Of a stretch of DNA of 43,546 bases, positions 8,265 through 17,059 are shown piece after piece. The position numbers were made by a program, and so were the translations under genes. The notes beneath the pieces were generated by a model. It saw only the letters and a list, made by a program, of their open reading frames with translations, made no database searches and was not told where the DNA came from. Every line of letters starts with the position of its first letter. Position 1 is the first letter of the stretch. The stretch comes from JAHCHG01 sp038246645 (GTDB lineage Bacteria; Acidobacteriota; Blastocatellia; Pyrinomonadales; Pyrinomonadaceae): assembly GCA_038246645.1 (NCBI GenBank), contig JBBRVS010000016.1, positions 1 through 43,546 on the forward strand. Direction: 5' to 3'.

Positions 8265-10544
8265 TTAGTTCAGACTGAATGAATCCATCGGTTTGACGAC
8301 GATTTCTTCGTCTTCGACGTCAACCTTAAAATGCGTCGCGGTTTTCCATTCGTTGGTGATCGGAAGTTTTACTTTTTGATCAATATGACGTTTCAGAAAA
8401 CGTGCGCCGTAAGTCTGGCTGAAACCTTTTTCGGTCAATAAATCCAGGGCTTTTTCGGTAACTTCGACGAGTTTGCCCTGTTTTTCCATTCTGGTTTTCA
8501 GCTTTCTCAGATAGATTCGCGCAATGTCGCGGACTTCGTCCATCGTTAAAGGCGAAAAGACGACGATCTCGTCAATTCGATTGCGAAATTCGGGTGAAAA
8601 TCTTTGTTCGGCGGCTTTCATCACCGCGCCTTTGATTTCCTTCATTTCGCCCGTTGATTTCTTGCCGAAACCGAGCGGCTTTTCAAATTTTTTGAAATTT
8701 TCCGAACCGAGATTGGAAGTCATAATGATGATCGCATCGGACAGATAAACTCTCTTTCCGCGTCCGTCCGTCATCCATCCTTCGTCAAAGCCTTGCAGGA
8801 AAATATTCATCAGATACGGATTTGCTTTTTCGACTTCATCGAGAAGTAAAACGGTGTATGGATTTTCCCGAAGCTGTTCGGTTAAAATTCCGCCGCGTTC
8901 ACTGCCGACGATGCCGCGCGGCATTCCGATCAGTTTTTCGATTCCGACCGTGCCTTCGCCGTACTCTGACATATCAATGCGAATCATTTTTTCTTCATCA
9001 CCGAACATAAATTCGGCAACCGCTTTGGCGAGTTCGGTTTTCCCGACACCCGTCGGACCGAGAAAAAGCAGAACGCCGTCGGGTTTATAATGATTTTCCT
9101 TGAGCGGACCTTTATTCAAACGCAGACTTTGCGCGACGGCTTTGACCGCTTCTTTTTGTCCGATCACGCGGCGACCCAAGCCTTTTTCCATTTCGGAAAA
9201 ACGGTCGGTCGTATCGCGGAAAATCATATCCTTCGGGATGCGCGATTCCTGCGAAATAACTTCAATGATATGTTCGGCTTTGACGACCATCGAAGTCGGT
9301 TCGTTGATTTCGACTTTGACCGAAGCCGTGTCTAACCAGCCGATTGCTTTATCGGGCAGATGTAAATTGCGAATATATTTCGGCGACATCTCGAGCGCGG
9401 TATTAATTGCTTCGTCGGAAATCGTTACCGAATAATTTTTCTCCAGACGCGGGCGAATTCCGAGAAGAATTTCCTTTGTCTCGTCAATCGTCGGTTCGGA
9501 AACCTTGACCAGTCTGAAACGTCTCGCCAGGGCTTCGTCTTCGCTGATATATTCTTTATATTCGGTCAGAGTCGTCGCGCCGATTATTCGCAGTTCGCCG
9601 CGCGCCAAGGCAGATTTGAACATATTTCCGGCATCTGAAGATGTTCCCATTGCCGAACCCGCGCCGATGATCGTGTGCGCTTCGTCAATAAATAAAATGA
9701 TGTGATTTTTTTCTTTTACTTCGTCAATAATGCCTTTGATGCGTTCTTCGAACATTCCGCGCAGCATCGTTCCGGCGACGAGTCCGCCCATTTGCAATTG
9801 AACGATGTGCGAATTCCGCAATCTTTCGGGAACTTTTTCCGGCTCGAGTTCGATCATCCGCGCCAGACCTTCGACGACCGCCGTTTTGCCAACGCCGGGT
9901 TCGCCGACGAGCATCGGCGAATTTGAACGCTCTCTGTGCGACAGAATCTCGATCATCTGGCGGATTTCCTGATCGCGCCCGATGGTCGGCGGCAATTTGT
10001 CTTCCCGCGCAAGTTTATTCAGCGAAACGCCGAAATGCTTTAAATACGAAGGCAGCGCGTATTTTTTTCGCGCCTTTTCTTCTTCTCTTTCACGTTTTTT
10101 GATCACGGTTCGCGCCGTTTGTGCGACTTCGTCCGACGGCACGCCCAGATTTTGCAAAACGTCATTTAAAAGACTGCGTTCGTCGTTTGAAAGAACGTAA
10201 AAAATATCGCTCGCTTCGATCACGCGGCGACCTTGCGAACGCGCCCGGTCCATCGAACGCTTAAACAGATCGGTTGTTTCCGGTGCGATCCGAAAACCTT
10301 TTCCCGTATGCTGTCTGCCGCTTTCGATGCGTTTTTCGATCAGCAATTTAACGGATCGCGGATCAACCGCCAAATCCCGCATGGTCGAATTAAAAAGTTC
10401 GTCTTCTTCCTGCGCGATGGCGTGAAGAATATGCTCGACCGAAACATAATTTTGGTCGCGCCGTTTTGATTCATCGAGCGCAGTTTCTAAAATGCGCTGT
10501 CCGCTTTCACTAAATTTATCTTTATATGCGTCAATATCTGCCAT
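8265..10544 (-). CDS. ClpA/ClpC-like AAA+ unfoldase with atypical pore loops
   Basis: 759-residue Hsp100 protein: N-terminal Clp_N repeats (about 5-150), then D1 with Walker A GEPGVGKT (about 213) and Walker B ILFIDEAH, then D2 with Walker A GPTGVGKT (about 496) and Walker B VLLLDEVEKA. Arginine-finger (ARRFR, FRNRID) and sensor-2 (GARFLKR) residues are kept. The ClpB-type coiled-coil middle domain is absent, and an LGFG loop (about 620) matches the site where ClpA/ClpC/ClpX dock on ClpP. The odd part is the substrate pore. D1 has MLRG where the family has KYRG, and D2 has RGIVGSERGG where it has GYVGYEEGG. Both threading aromatics are therefore missing. No clpP or clpS is nearby. The ATG start is supported by the conserved N-terminus. 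Confidence 0.88.
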   Translation of the reverse strand: MADIDAYKDKFSESGQRILETALDESKRRDQNYVSVEHILHAIAQEEDELFNSTMRDLAVDPRSVKLLIEKRIESGRQHTGKGFRIAPETTDLFKRSMDRARSQGRRVIEASDIFYVLSNDERSLLNDVLQNLGVPSDEVAQTARTVIKKREREEEKARKKYALPSYLKHFGVSLNKLAREDKLPPTIGRDQEIRQMIEILSHRERSNSPMLVGEPGVGKTAVVEGLARMIELEPEKVPERLRNSHIVQLQMGGLVAGTMLRGMFEERIKGIIDEVKEKNHIILFIDEAHTIIGAGSAMGTSSDAGNMFKSALARGELRIIGATTLTEYKEYISEDEALARRFRLVKVSEPTIDETKEILLGIRPRLEKNYSVTISDEAINTALEMSPKYIRNLHLPDKAIGWLDTASVKVEINEPTSMVVKAEHIIEVISQESRIPKDMIFRDTTDRFSEMEKGLGRRVIGQKEAVKAVAQSLRLNKGPLKENHYKPDGVLLFLGPTGVGKTELAKAVAEFMFGDEEKMIRIDMSEYGEGTVGIEKLIGMPRGIVGSERGGILTEQLRENPYTVLLLDEVEKANPYLMNIFLQGFDEGWMTDGRGKRVYLSDAIIIMTSNLGSENFKKFEKPLGFGKKSTGEMKEIKGAVMKAAEQRFSPEFRNRIDEIVVFSPLTMDEVRDIARIYLRKLKTRMEKQGKLVEVTEKALDLLTEKGFSQTYGARFLKRHIDQKVKLPITNEWKTATHFKVDVEDEEIVVKPMDSFSLN

Positions 10545-10689
10545 AAATTTTCTCTCAGATTATAATTCCAAACAGCTTTGGATGCCGCCCGGCAGAAATT
10601 GTCTGCCTTGTTAAATCATACCACTTGGAAAAGTCAGCGAAAAGAAAAATCTGAATTCTTTTTTCGATTCAAATTTTTAATTCCGCCTT

Positions 10690-11271
10690 TTATTTTCCGA
10701 CTTCGGCGTGAACCATTGTAAAATCACCAGTTACCTTTTCTCTTTTGGCATAAACGGTAACAAAATTTATTCCGTTAAATTTGCCTTTCCACTTCTCCGA
10801 CAAAGGCTCGCTTGTCTTATCGGGCGAAATTTCGCCGACATTAATTTTGAAAACTCCCGAAAGCGCGTTTCTTGAAGATTTCAGAGGCTCGCCCAAAAGC
10901 AGATTAAACCGCTTTGCCTGCCCCTTAAAAAACCTGACCGACAAACCTTTCTGATGACCGGAAACATTATAAAGACGAAATTCGCCCGGCATCAGTGCGG
11001 GATTGTCTTTTATCTCGGTGATCTGCACGGGTTTTCCGAAAATTTTGTCGAATTCTGCCGGAGATTTATTTGCCAGATTCGGCACGTCAACAAATTTCGG
11101 CGTTTCTCGTCTTTCAACTTTTTCCGCCGAAACTTCTTTTTGCGGAGACGGAGAAACGGAAACATTCGTATTTTCCGTATTTTCGCCGTCCGCTTTTCCG
11201 CAACTCAAAGACAGCAAAATCAGCCCGAAGCTGATTATCAACAAACTGATTTTTTTAATCTCTTTCTTCAA
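10690..11271 (-). CDS. Putative lipoprotein
   Basis: 193 residues starting at TTG; no ATG precedes the signal sequence. A lysine-rich n-region, a hydrophobic stretch and the lipobox LSLSC put the mature N-terminus at Cys24. A Thr/Pro/Ser-rich linker follows, then a domain of about 150 residues with VPNLANKSPAEFDKIFGKP. That motif recalls small SmpA-like modules, but I do not recognise the family. It begins 6 bases after the stop of the Uma2 gene, so the two are probably co-transcribed. Inner or outer membrane attachment cannot be decided because the residue after Cys is Gly, not Asp. Confidence 0.7.
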   Translation of the reverse strand: MKKEIKKISLLIISFGLILLSLSCGKADGENTENTNVSVSPSPQKEVSAEKVERRETPKFVDVPNLANKSPAEFDKIFGKPVQITEIKDNPALMPGEFRLYNVSGHQKGLSVRFFKGQAKRFNLLLGEPLKSSRNALSGVFKINVGEISPDKTSEPLSEKWKGKFNGINFVTVYAKREKVTGDFTMVHAEVGK

Positions 11272-11277
11272 TATATT

Positions 11278-11763
11278 TTAAACTTCGCAGCTGCATCCGC
11301 ATTCCAATTCGATGAATTGCGGAGAAACATAATTTTTCGTTCCATCCTGCCGAAAATGCAAAACTACGTCCGTATATGGATTGAAAACAACGACATCTTT
11401 TACGCCCTGCGAAAGATAAAAGGGAACGCCGATGTCTAAATCCTTTGCCTCGTAACCCTTGCTGATTATTTCAATAACGGCTTCGGGAACCGATCTTGCG
11501 GCTTCTTCCGTTTCATCCGGCATCCGGCAAAAAACGGAAATGTCCGGTCGTTTTAATGAATTATCGGGAAACTGCACGTAAATATCGGCAATATGAACGC
11601 ATTCGCAGATTTTTTCCGCGGATTCGCTTTTTTTGAACGAAGCGCGGATTCGATCAACCGCCAATTGATGACGAATCACGGGCGAAGCTTCCCAAATCGG
11701 CAAACCTGCGACAAATTCGAGTCGTATGCCAAGTTCATCGGCTTTGAGAAGTCGTGAATCCAT
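11278..11763 (-). CDS. Uma2 family (DUF820) PD-(D/E)XK nuclease-like protein
   Basis: 161 residues. The family signature is clear: RPDISVF (about 79), then PEAVIEIISKGYEAKDLDIG (about 98-117), then YLSQGVKDVVVFNP. In this fold the Asp of PD, the Glu of the VIEI strand and a following Lys form the nuclease active site. Biochemical function of the family is unsettled; members are abundant in cyanobacteria and other large genomes. ATG start with an AAGGA site 7 bases upstream. It lies 20 bases downstream of grpE on the same strand and just upstream of the lipoprotein gene. Confidence 0.85.
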   Translation of the reverse strand: MDSRLLKADELGIRLEFVAGLPIWEASPVIRHQLAVDRIRASFKKSESAEKICECVHIADIYVQFPDNSLKRPDISVFCRMPDETEEAARSVPEAVIEIISKGYEAKDLDIGVPFYLSQGVKDVVVFNPYTDVVLHFRQDGTKNYVSPQFIELECGCSCEV

Positions 11764-11783
11764 TTTAATTTTTCCTTACAATT

Positions 11784-12479
11784 TCAGCCTTGCGCCTTTT
11801 GCGTCATTGATTTACCGACCTGAACACGCGCCGGACGCAATAATTTCTCGCCGAATGTGTAGCCGCGCGCATATTCCGATGTAACCGTTTCGTCTTTTTC
11901 CGGTTCGACCTCGACCATATCAACCGCTTCGTGCATTTCGGGATCGAATTTTTCGCCGACCGAAGCGACCGGCTGAACGCCGACGCTCATTAATGCCTGC
12001 GCAAAGACACGCGCCGTGCCTTTTACGCCGTCGAGCAGATTTTCCAGCGAAGAATCATTCTGTGCGTGATCAATCGCCAGGTTTAAGTTGTCCAAAACGG
12101 GAAGAAGCGTCGTCAAAAAATTAAACTGCCCTTGCTGAGCGCGTTGTTCGAGCGTTTTGGTCAGACGCGCCCGCATTTCCGCCGTTTCGCGTTCGAGATT
12201 GTTTTTCGCTTCGTCAAAGCGTTTCTGCACGTCAACGAGTTTTGTCTCCGCCACGTCGCAGCGCGTTTTGACAGTATTCAGTTCATTTTCCAATCGGATC
12301 ACTTCCGGCGATTTAATCTTTTCCTTCGGTTCGTCTTTGACGTCAACCTTTATTTGTTCGCCGTCTTCGTTAAAACGTCTTTTATCATTTACGGTAAAAT
12401 CTTCCGCATCATTTTCGATAATTTCTTCGTTATTTAAATCTTGTTCGTTCATTTCTTTTTTCTTATTAAACCAGCTCAT
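11784..12479 (-). CDS. grpE: GrpE nucleotide exchange factor
   Basis: Exchange factor that releases ADP from DnaK; acts in the cytosol as a dimer. I take the ATG at 12479 (MSWFNKK), giving 231 residues. An in-frame TTG further upstream would add 21 unlikely residues, and an ATG at 12452 is also possible. An acidic disordered N-terminus (1-65) precedes a long charged coiled coil (about 65-125). The GrpE beta domain follows, with FDPEMHEAVD and the C-terminal RGYTFGEKLLRPARVQVGK. It precedes no dnaK or dnaJ here. Its neighbour upstream is clpB, the DnaK partner in disaggregation, separated by a repeat element. Confidence 0.93.
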   Translation of the reverse strand: MSWFNKKKEMNEQDLNNEEIIENDAEDFTVNDKRRFNEDGEQIKVDVKDEPKEKIKSPEVIRLENELNTVKTRCDVAETKLVDVQKRFDEAKNNLERETAEMRARLTKTLEQRAQQGQFNFLTTLLPVLDNLNLAIDHAQNDSSLENLLDGVKGTARVFAQALMSVGVQPVASVGEKFDPEMHEAVDMVEVEPEKDETVTSEYARGYTFGEKLLRPARVQVGKSMTQKAQG

Positions 12480-12556
12480 TGTATCTAAATAGTAAGTAGT
12501 GCATTTGTGAATATTTCTTGTCTTTTTAAGAATATCAAACAAAGGTCAAAACAATC

Positions 12557-12753
12557 TATTCACATTTTCTTTAATCTATTAACATTTTCTTTAAATGTAA
12601 CGCCGGCGTCCCGAAATGTAACGCCGGCGTCCCGCCGGCTGTCCGGGGAGCGTCTCGCTCGCCGGATTTGTCTGTCCTCGAATTATTTGAAGAAAATCGA
12701 GAAGCGGTGCGCGAGACGCACACCGGACAGCCGCCGGGACGGACGGCGGTACA
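12557..12753. repeat. Tandem and palindromic GC-rich repeat between grpE and clpB
   Basis: Two near-identical 20-bp AT-rich units (from 12557 and 12577) are followed by a perfect 21-bp tandem duplication (12593-12613 and 12614-12634, core ATGTAACGCCGGCGTCCCG). An inverted structure comes next: GCCGGCTGTCCGG plus GCGTCTCGC on the left is mirrored by GCGAGACGC plus CCGGACAGCCG on the right, ending GACGGCGGTACA. A second member of the same family lies at 27841-27962. It resembles REP/BIME-like units and has no coding content. Confidence 0.75.
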
Positions 12754-12760
12754 TTTACTT

Positions 12761-15361
12761 TTACGCCGAAGCCGTTGCGGTGTCGGGCGTAAATTTCATT
12801 TCGTCCGCGTCGGCGGAAATTTTCACGCTTTGCCCGGCGGAAATCTCGCCGCTCAAAAGTTTCATTGCCAGCGGATTCTGAATCAGAGTCTGAATCGCCC
12901 GTTTCAAGGGGCGTGCGCCGAAATTCGGATCGTAACCTTCTTTGATGAGCAGTTCACGCGCCGAATCGTCCAATTCGACTTTGATGTCTTTTTCCTGCAG
13001 AAGTCCGCGCAGACGTTTGAGCTGAACGTCAATGATTTGCGCGATTTCTTCGCGTGAAAGCTGACTAAACACAACTATATCGTCAATCCGATTCAAAAAT
13101 TCGGGTTTGAAATGATTCTGCAAAACGTCCAGAACCATTTCTTTGATCGGCGTATCAACCAGAGAATTCGCCGTCTGAATTTCGCGCGATCCCAAATTGC
13201 TCGTCATAATCATCACGGTATTTTTGAAATCAACCGTTCTGCCCTTTGAATCGGTAAGTCGTCCTTCATCGAGAATTTGCAGCAGAATATTAAAAACGTC
13301 CGGGTGCGCCTTCTCGATCTCGTCAAACAAAATCACCGAATAAGGTCTGCGCCGTACGGCTTCGGTCAATTGCCCGCCTTCTTCATAGCCGATATATCCG
13401 GGCGGCGCACCGATCATTCGCGCAACCGCGTGTTTTTCCATATATTCCGACATATCGAGCCGGATCATCGAGCGTTCGTCGTCGAACAGAAATTCCGCCA
13501 GCGCACGCGCCGTTTCGGTTTTGCCAACGCCCGTCGGACCTAAAAAGATAAATGAACCGACCGGGCGATTCGGGTCTTGAAGTCCGGCACGCGAGCGGCG
13601 AACCGCATTGGCAACCGCGCCCAGAGCTTCATCTTGACCAATTACTCTTGAACGCAGAAGGTCTTCCATCGTCACGAGTTTCTGCATTTCGCCTTCGAGC
13701 ATTTTTGAAACCGGAACGCCCGTCCATTTGGCGACGACTTCCGCCACGTCTTCTTCGTCAACTTCTTCCTTGAGCATTACGCCGTCATTTTGCAATTCGG
13801 AAAGGCGATTTTGCTCGTCTTCAAGCTGTTTTTCGAGTTCGGGAATCCGTCCGTACTGCAATTCGGCGGCGCGGTTCAGATCGCCTGCCTGACGCGCTTG
13901 TTCGAGTTCCATCCGCGCTTTTTCCAGTTCTTCTTTTGCCGAGCGCATCTTGTTGATCTCTTCTTTTTCCGACTGCCACTTTGCCTTCATCGCCGAAGAA
14001 GTTTCCTGCAGATCGGCGATGCGTCGTTCGATGTCGGACAGACGTGATTTTGATTTTTCGTCGGTTTCGCGCCCGAGTGCCTGTTTTTCGATTTCCAATT
14101 GCAGAATCTCGCGCTCGAGTTCATCAATTTCCTGCGGCAAACTGTCAATTTCGATTCGCAGGCGCGAAGCCGCTTCGTCAATCAGATCAATCGCTTTGTC
14201 GGGCAGAAATCTGTCCGAAATATAACGATTTGAAAGAGTTGCCGCCGCGACAATCGCCGAATCTTTTATTCTCACGCCGTGATGAACTTCGTATTTTTCC
14301 TTTAATCCGCGCAGAATCGAAATCGTATCTTCGACATTCGGTTCGGCGACATAAACCTGCTGAAACCGGCGTTCGAGCGCGGCATCTTTTTCGATGTATT
14401 TTTTATATTCGTTAAGCGTCGTCGCGCCGACCGCTTTGAGAGTTCCGCGGGCAAGCGCAGGCTTTAACATATTCGACGCATCAATCGCGCCTTCGGATGC
14501 GCCCGCGCCGACCAGAGTATGAAGCTCGTCAATAAATAAAATGATCTGCCCGTTCGAGCCTTCGATTTCCTTTAAAACCGCTTTCAGACGATCTTCAAAT
14601 TCGCCGCGATATTTTGCACCGGCAAGCATCGCGCCCAAATCCAAACCGACAAGTTTTTTATTTTTCAAGGTTTCCGGCACGTCGCCCGAAACAATTCTCT
14701 GCGCCAAACCTTCGACAATCGCCGTTTTACCAACGCCGGGTTCGCCGATTAAAACCGGATTATTTTTTCTACGCCGCGACAAAATCTGAATGGCGCGGCG
14801 GATTTCGTCGTCGCGTCCGATGACCGGATCGAGTTTTCCTTTTCGCGCCAGTTCCGTCAAATCCTGCGCGTATTTATCAAGCGCCTGAAAATTTTCTTCG
14901 GCATTCTGATCGGTAATGCGCGAACCGCCGCGCATTTGCTCGACGACCTTAATCAAATCTTCCTTTGTAACTCCGTTTGAACGCAGTATTCTGCCCGCGT
15001 CGCCGTCTTTTTCGTCGGCAATCGTCATCAAAAGATGCTCGGTCGAAATATATTCGTCCAGCATCGCTTCGGCTTCCTTCTGCGCGTTTTGAAAAATCGT
15101 GTTGATGCGCGGACTGAAATATTGCTGTTGCGTGCCCGAAACCTTCGGGAATTTCGCGACTGCCGCTTCGATCTCGCTCAAAACCGCCGGCAAATTTGCG
15201 CCGATCTTTCCTAAGATAGGTTTCACAACGCCGTCTTTTTGCTGAAGCATCGCCGAAAGCAAGTGTTCCGGTTCGACCTGCTGATTCTGGTTTTTTTCGG
15301 CAACTCCGATGGCTTCCTGAACCGCTTCCTGTCCGCGAATTGTATATCTGTCAAATCTCAT
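12761..15361 (-). CDS. clpB: ClpB disaggregase
   Basis: 866-residue Hsp100 disaggregase, normal length; works with DnaK/DnaJ/GrpE to extract proteins from aggregates. Clp_N repeats occupy 1-145. D1 has Walker A GEPGVGKT (about 207) and pore loop AGAKYRGEFEDR. The coiled-coil middle domain spans about 400-530 (rich in E, L, K, R). D2 has Walker A GPTGVGKT (about 609) and pore loop GAPPGYIGYEEGGQ. The segment after D2 Walker B lacks the ClpP-docking loop, as expected. The ATG start has an AAGAG site upstream. A sigma70-type promoter and a HAIR-like operator lie 60-90 bases upstream. Confidence 0.97.
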   Translation of the reverse strand: MRFDRYTIRGQEAVQEAIGVAEKNQNQQVEPEHLLSAMLQQKDGVVKPILGKIGANLPAVLSEIEAAVAKFPKVSGTQQQYFSPRINTIFQNAQKEAEAMLDEYISTEHLLMTIADEKDGDAGRILRSNGVTKEDLIKVVEQMRGGSRITDQNAEENFQALDKYAQDLTELARKGKLDPVIGRDDEIRRAIQILSRRRKNNPVLIGEPGVGKTAIVEGLAQRIVSGDVPETLKNKKLVGLDLGAMLAGAKYRGEFEDRLKAVLKEIEGSNGQIILFIDELHTLVGAGASEGAIDASNMLKPALARGTLKAVGATTLNEYKKYIEKDAALERRFQQVYVAEPNVEDTISILRGLKEKYEVHHGVRIKDSAIVAAATLSNRYISDRFLPDKAIDLIDEAASRLRIEIDSLPQEIDELEREILQLEIEKQALGRETDEKSKSRLSDIERRIADLQETSSAMKAKWQSEKEEINKMRSAKEELEKARMELEQARQAGDLNRAAELQYGRIPELEKQLEDEQNRLSELQNDGVMLKEEVDEEDVAEVVAKWTGVPVSKMLEGEMQKLVTMEDLLRSRVIGQDEALGAVANAVRRSRAGLQDPNRPVGSFIFLGPTGVGKTETARALAEFLFDDERSMIRLDMSEYMEKHAVARMIGAPPGYIGYEEGGQLTEAVRRRPYSVILFDEIEKAHPDVFNILLQILDEGRLTDSKGRTVDFKNTVMIMTSNLGSREIQTANSLVDTPIKEMVLDVLQNHFKPEFLNRIDDIVVFSQLSREEIAQIIDVQLKRLRGLLQEKDIKVELDDSARELLIKEGYDPNFGARPLKRAIQTLIQNPLAMKLLSGEISAGQSVKISADADEMKFTPDTATASA

Positions 15362-15420
15362 TGTTCATCGCTCTTTTAGAATTTTAGGACTAAGATATAT
15401 TACTTGCTTAGTCTTGAATC

Positions 15421-15450
15421 ATAATAAAACTTGAGTGTATCCTTGTCAAG
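15421..15450 (-). promoter_or_regulatory. clpB promoter with overlapping HspR/HAIR-like operator
   Basis: On the minus strand TTGACA (15449-15444), a 17-base spacer and TATTAT (15426-15421) form a near-consensus sigma70 promoter facing clpB. Over the same -35 region, CTTGAGT (15430-15436), seven bases, then TGTCAAG (15444-15450) match the HspR-associated inverted repeat CTTGAGT-N7-ACTCAAG at 12 of 14 positions. A repressor bound there would block the -35 box. That HspR is the regulator is inference; no hspR gene is in the window. Confidence 0.6.
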
Positions 15451-15574
15451 TCTGAAATGAAAATTTTTTCAAGCGGTAAAATAAATGAACTTTTATATGT
15501 TTTCAGATGACACAAACAGCGCGGAAATGTATATTTAGCTACGCACACAAAAATCTTTCCGTTTGAGAAAATTT

Positions 15575-15970
15575 ATGAAACATTTACCATTTTGGGCTTT
15601 CTGGGCTTTAAATATTTCAGCAAGCTGCGTCTTCGTCTATTTCAATTACAAAAACGCCGAATTGCTCACACCGGAACAAAAAGCGGAAAAAGCGAGGCTC
15701 ATTCACGAAGAAAATAAACTCAGCCGCTGGCAGAATTGGAGTTTTCTTCTCGGTTTGATTGCTCTGGTTTTGCTCAATTTATACAGTTCGATCCAAATTC
15801 CGGTGCGCTGGTTTTTCTATCTGCTGATCGCTCAATCGGCTTATACGATTTTCCGTAACCGCAGCATTTACAAGAAAATAAATCTGCCGGAAAAATTCAT
15901 AAAAAGAGAACTTCTGCTCGGTATTTGTTCGATTGCGGTTCTGGCACTAATGATTTTTTATATTTTCTAA
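15575..15970 (+). CDS. Small membrane protein of unknown function
   Basis: 131 residues from ATG 15575; a TTG four codons upstream is also in frame. Hydrophobic segments lie near residues 5-22, 52-72, 77-93 and 108-130, giving probably four membrane spans. A charged helix (TPEQKAEKARLIHEENKLSRWQ) lies between the first and second. No family recognised. It ends 10 bases before the first nucleoside permease gene on the same strand and is likely in that operon, but nothing ties it to transport. Confidence 0.6.
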   Translation: MKHLPFWAFWALNISASCVFVYFNYKNAELLTPEQKAEKARLIHEENKLSRWQNWSFLLGLIALVLLNLYSSIQIPVRWFFYLLIAQSAYTIFRNRSIYKKINLPEKFIKRELLLGICSIAVLALMIFYIF

Positions 15971-15980
15971 AAAAACAAAA

Positions 15981-17057
15981 ATGAAAATTTTTCGTGAAAT
16001 TTTAGTTCCGCTGCTGGCGGTTGTCGCGGCATTTGTCGTCGGCGGATTGATCGTTTTGCTGATCGGCGATAATCCGTTTCAGACATTTTATCTGCTGATC
16101 GCCAATTCGTTCGGCTCTCTGGACGATGTCGGCTGGATGCTTTTTTATGCCACGCCGCTGATTTTTACGGGTTTGGCGGTAATGGTCGCCTTTCGCTGCG
16201 GACTCTTGAATATCGGTGCGGAAGGTCAATTATATGTGGCGGCGTTTGCGACCGCGTGGGTCGGCATCAAATTCGGCGGTGCGATGGTCAATGTTTTCGG
16301 CGAACAGCAAGATTGGTCTTGGGTGAGTTTGCCGGCGATTTTGCTTGTTCCGCTGTGCATTCTGACGGCAATGGTCGTCGGCGGAATCTGGGGCGCGATT
16401 CCGGGGATTTTGAAGGCAAAATTCGGCTCTCACGAAGTTATCAATACAATAATGCTGAACTTTATAGCGATTGCTTTAGTCAGCTATTTTACGCAGTATC
16501 ATTACAAAGTTCCGGGCTATGCAATTTTGCAGACCGCGCCGATCGGCGAAGCGGCACGGATTCCGCGCATCAGTCAATTTATTCCCGGAATGTCCGATTT
16601 CGTGCCGCTCAGCGTCGCATTTTTGATTGCGATCTTAGCTTGCGTTCTGGTTTATATTTTTCTTTGGAAAACAAAATGGGGCTATGAACTCCGCGCGGTC
16701 GGCGAAAACGCGAGCGCGGCGGAATACGGCGGAATCTCGCCGAAAAAACAAATTATTATTGCGATGACGATTTCCGGTGCGCTTGCCGGAATGGTCGCTA
16801 TCGGTGAAGTTCTGGGCAATCGCTATCTTTATTATCACGATTTTGCCGGCGGAGTCGGATTTCTTGGTATTGCGGTCGCTCTTTTAGGCAGAAACCACCC
16901 GCTCGGAGTTTTCATCGCCGCCATATTTTTCGCCATTCTTACCCGTGGCGGCGTTTTTGTTGATGCTTTTACGCAATACGTTTCCAAAGATTTGGTCGAA
17001 GTTTTGCAAGCTGTCATAATTTTATTTGTCGCTTGCCTTCAAAGGTACACAAAATAA
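15981..17057 (+). CDS. ABC transporter permease, nucleoside type (BmpB/NupB-like)
   Basis: 358-residue inner-membrane permease of the branched-chain amino acid/simple sugar permease superfamily, with 8-10 hydrophobic segments. The segment GLLNIGAEGQLYVAAF near residue 75, the GAIPGILKAKFGSHEVINTI loop (about 135-155, the likely ATPase coupling loop) and GENASAAEYGGISPKK (about 240) are typical of nucleoside importers of the NupABC/YufOPQ type. It forms a pair with the next gene, two bases away. The ATPase and the Bmp-type binding lipoprotein are not in the window, so they must be encoded elsewhere. Downstream nucleoside-salvage genes support a nucleoside substrate. Confidence 0.88.
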   Translation: MKIFREILVPLLAVVAAFVVGGLIVLLIGDNPFQTFYLLIANSFGSLDDVGWMLFYATPLIFTGLAVMVAFRCGLLNIGAEGQLYVAAFATAWVGIKFGGAMVNVFGEQQDWSWVSLPAILLVPLCILTAMVVGGIWGAIPGILKAKFGSHEVINTIMLNFIAIALVSYFTQYHYKVPGYAILQTAPIGEAARIPRISQFIPGMSDFVPLSVAFLIAILACVLVYIFLWKTKWGYELRAVGENASAAEYGGISPKKQIIIAMTISGALAGMVAIGEVLGNRYLYYHDFAGGVGFLGIAVALLGRNHPLGVFIAAIFFAILTRGGVFVDAFTQYVSKDLVEVLQAVIILFVACLQRYTK

Positions 17058-17059
17058 AG

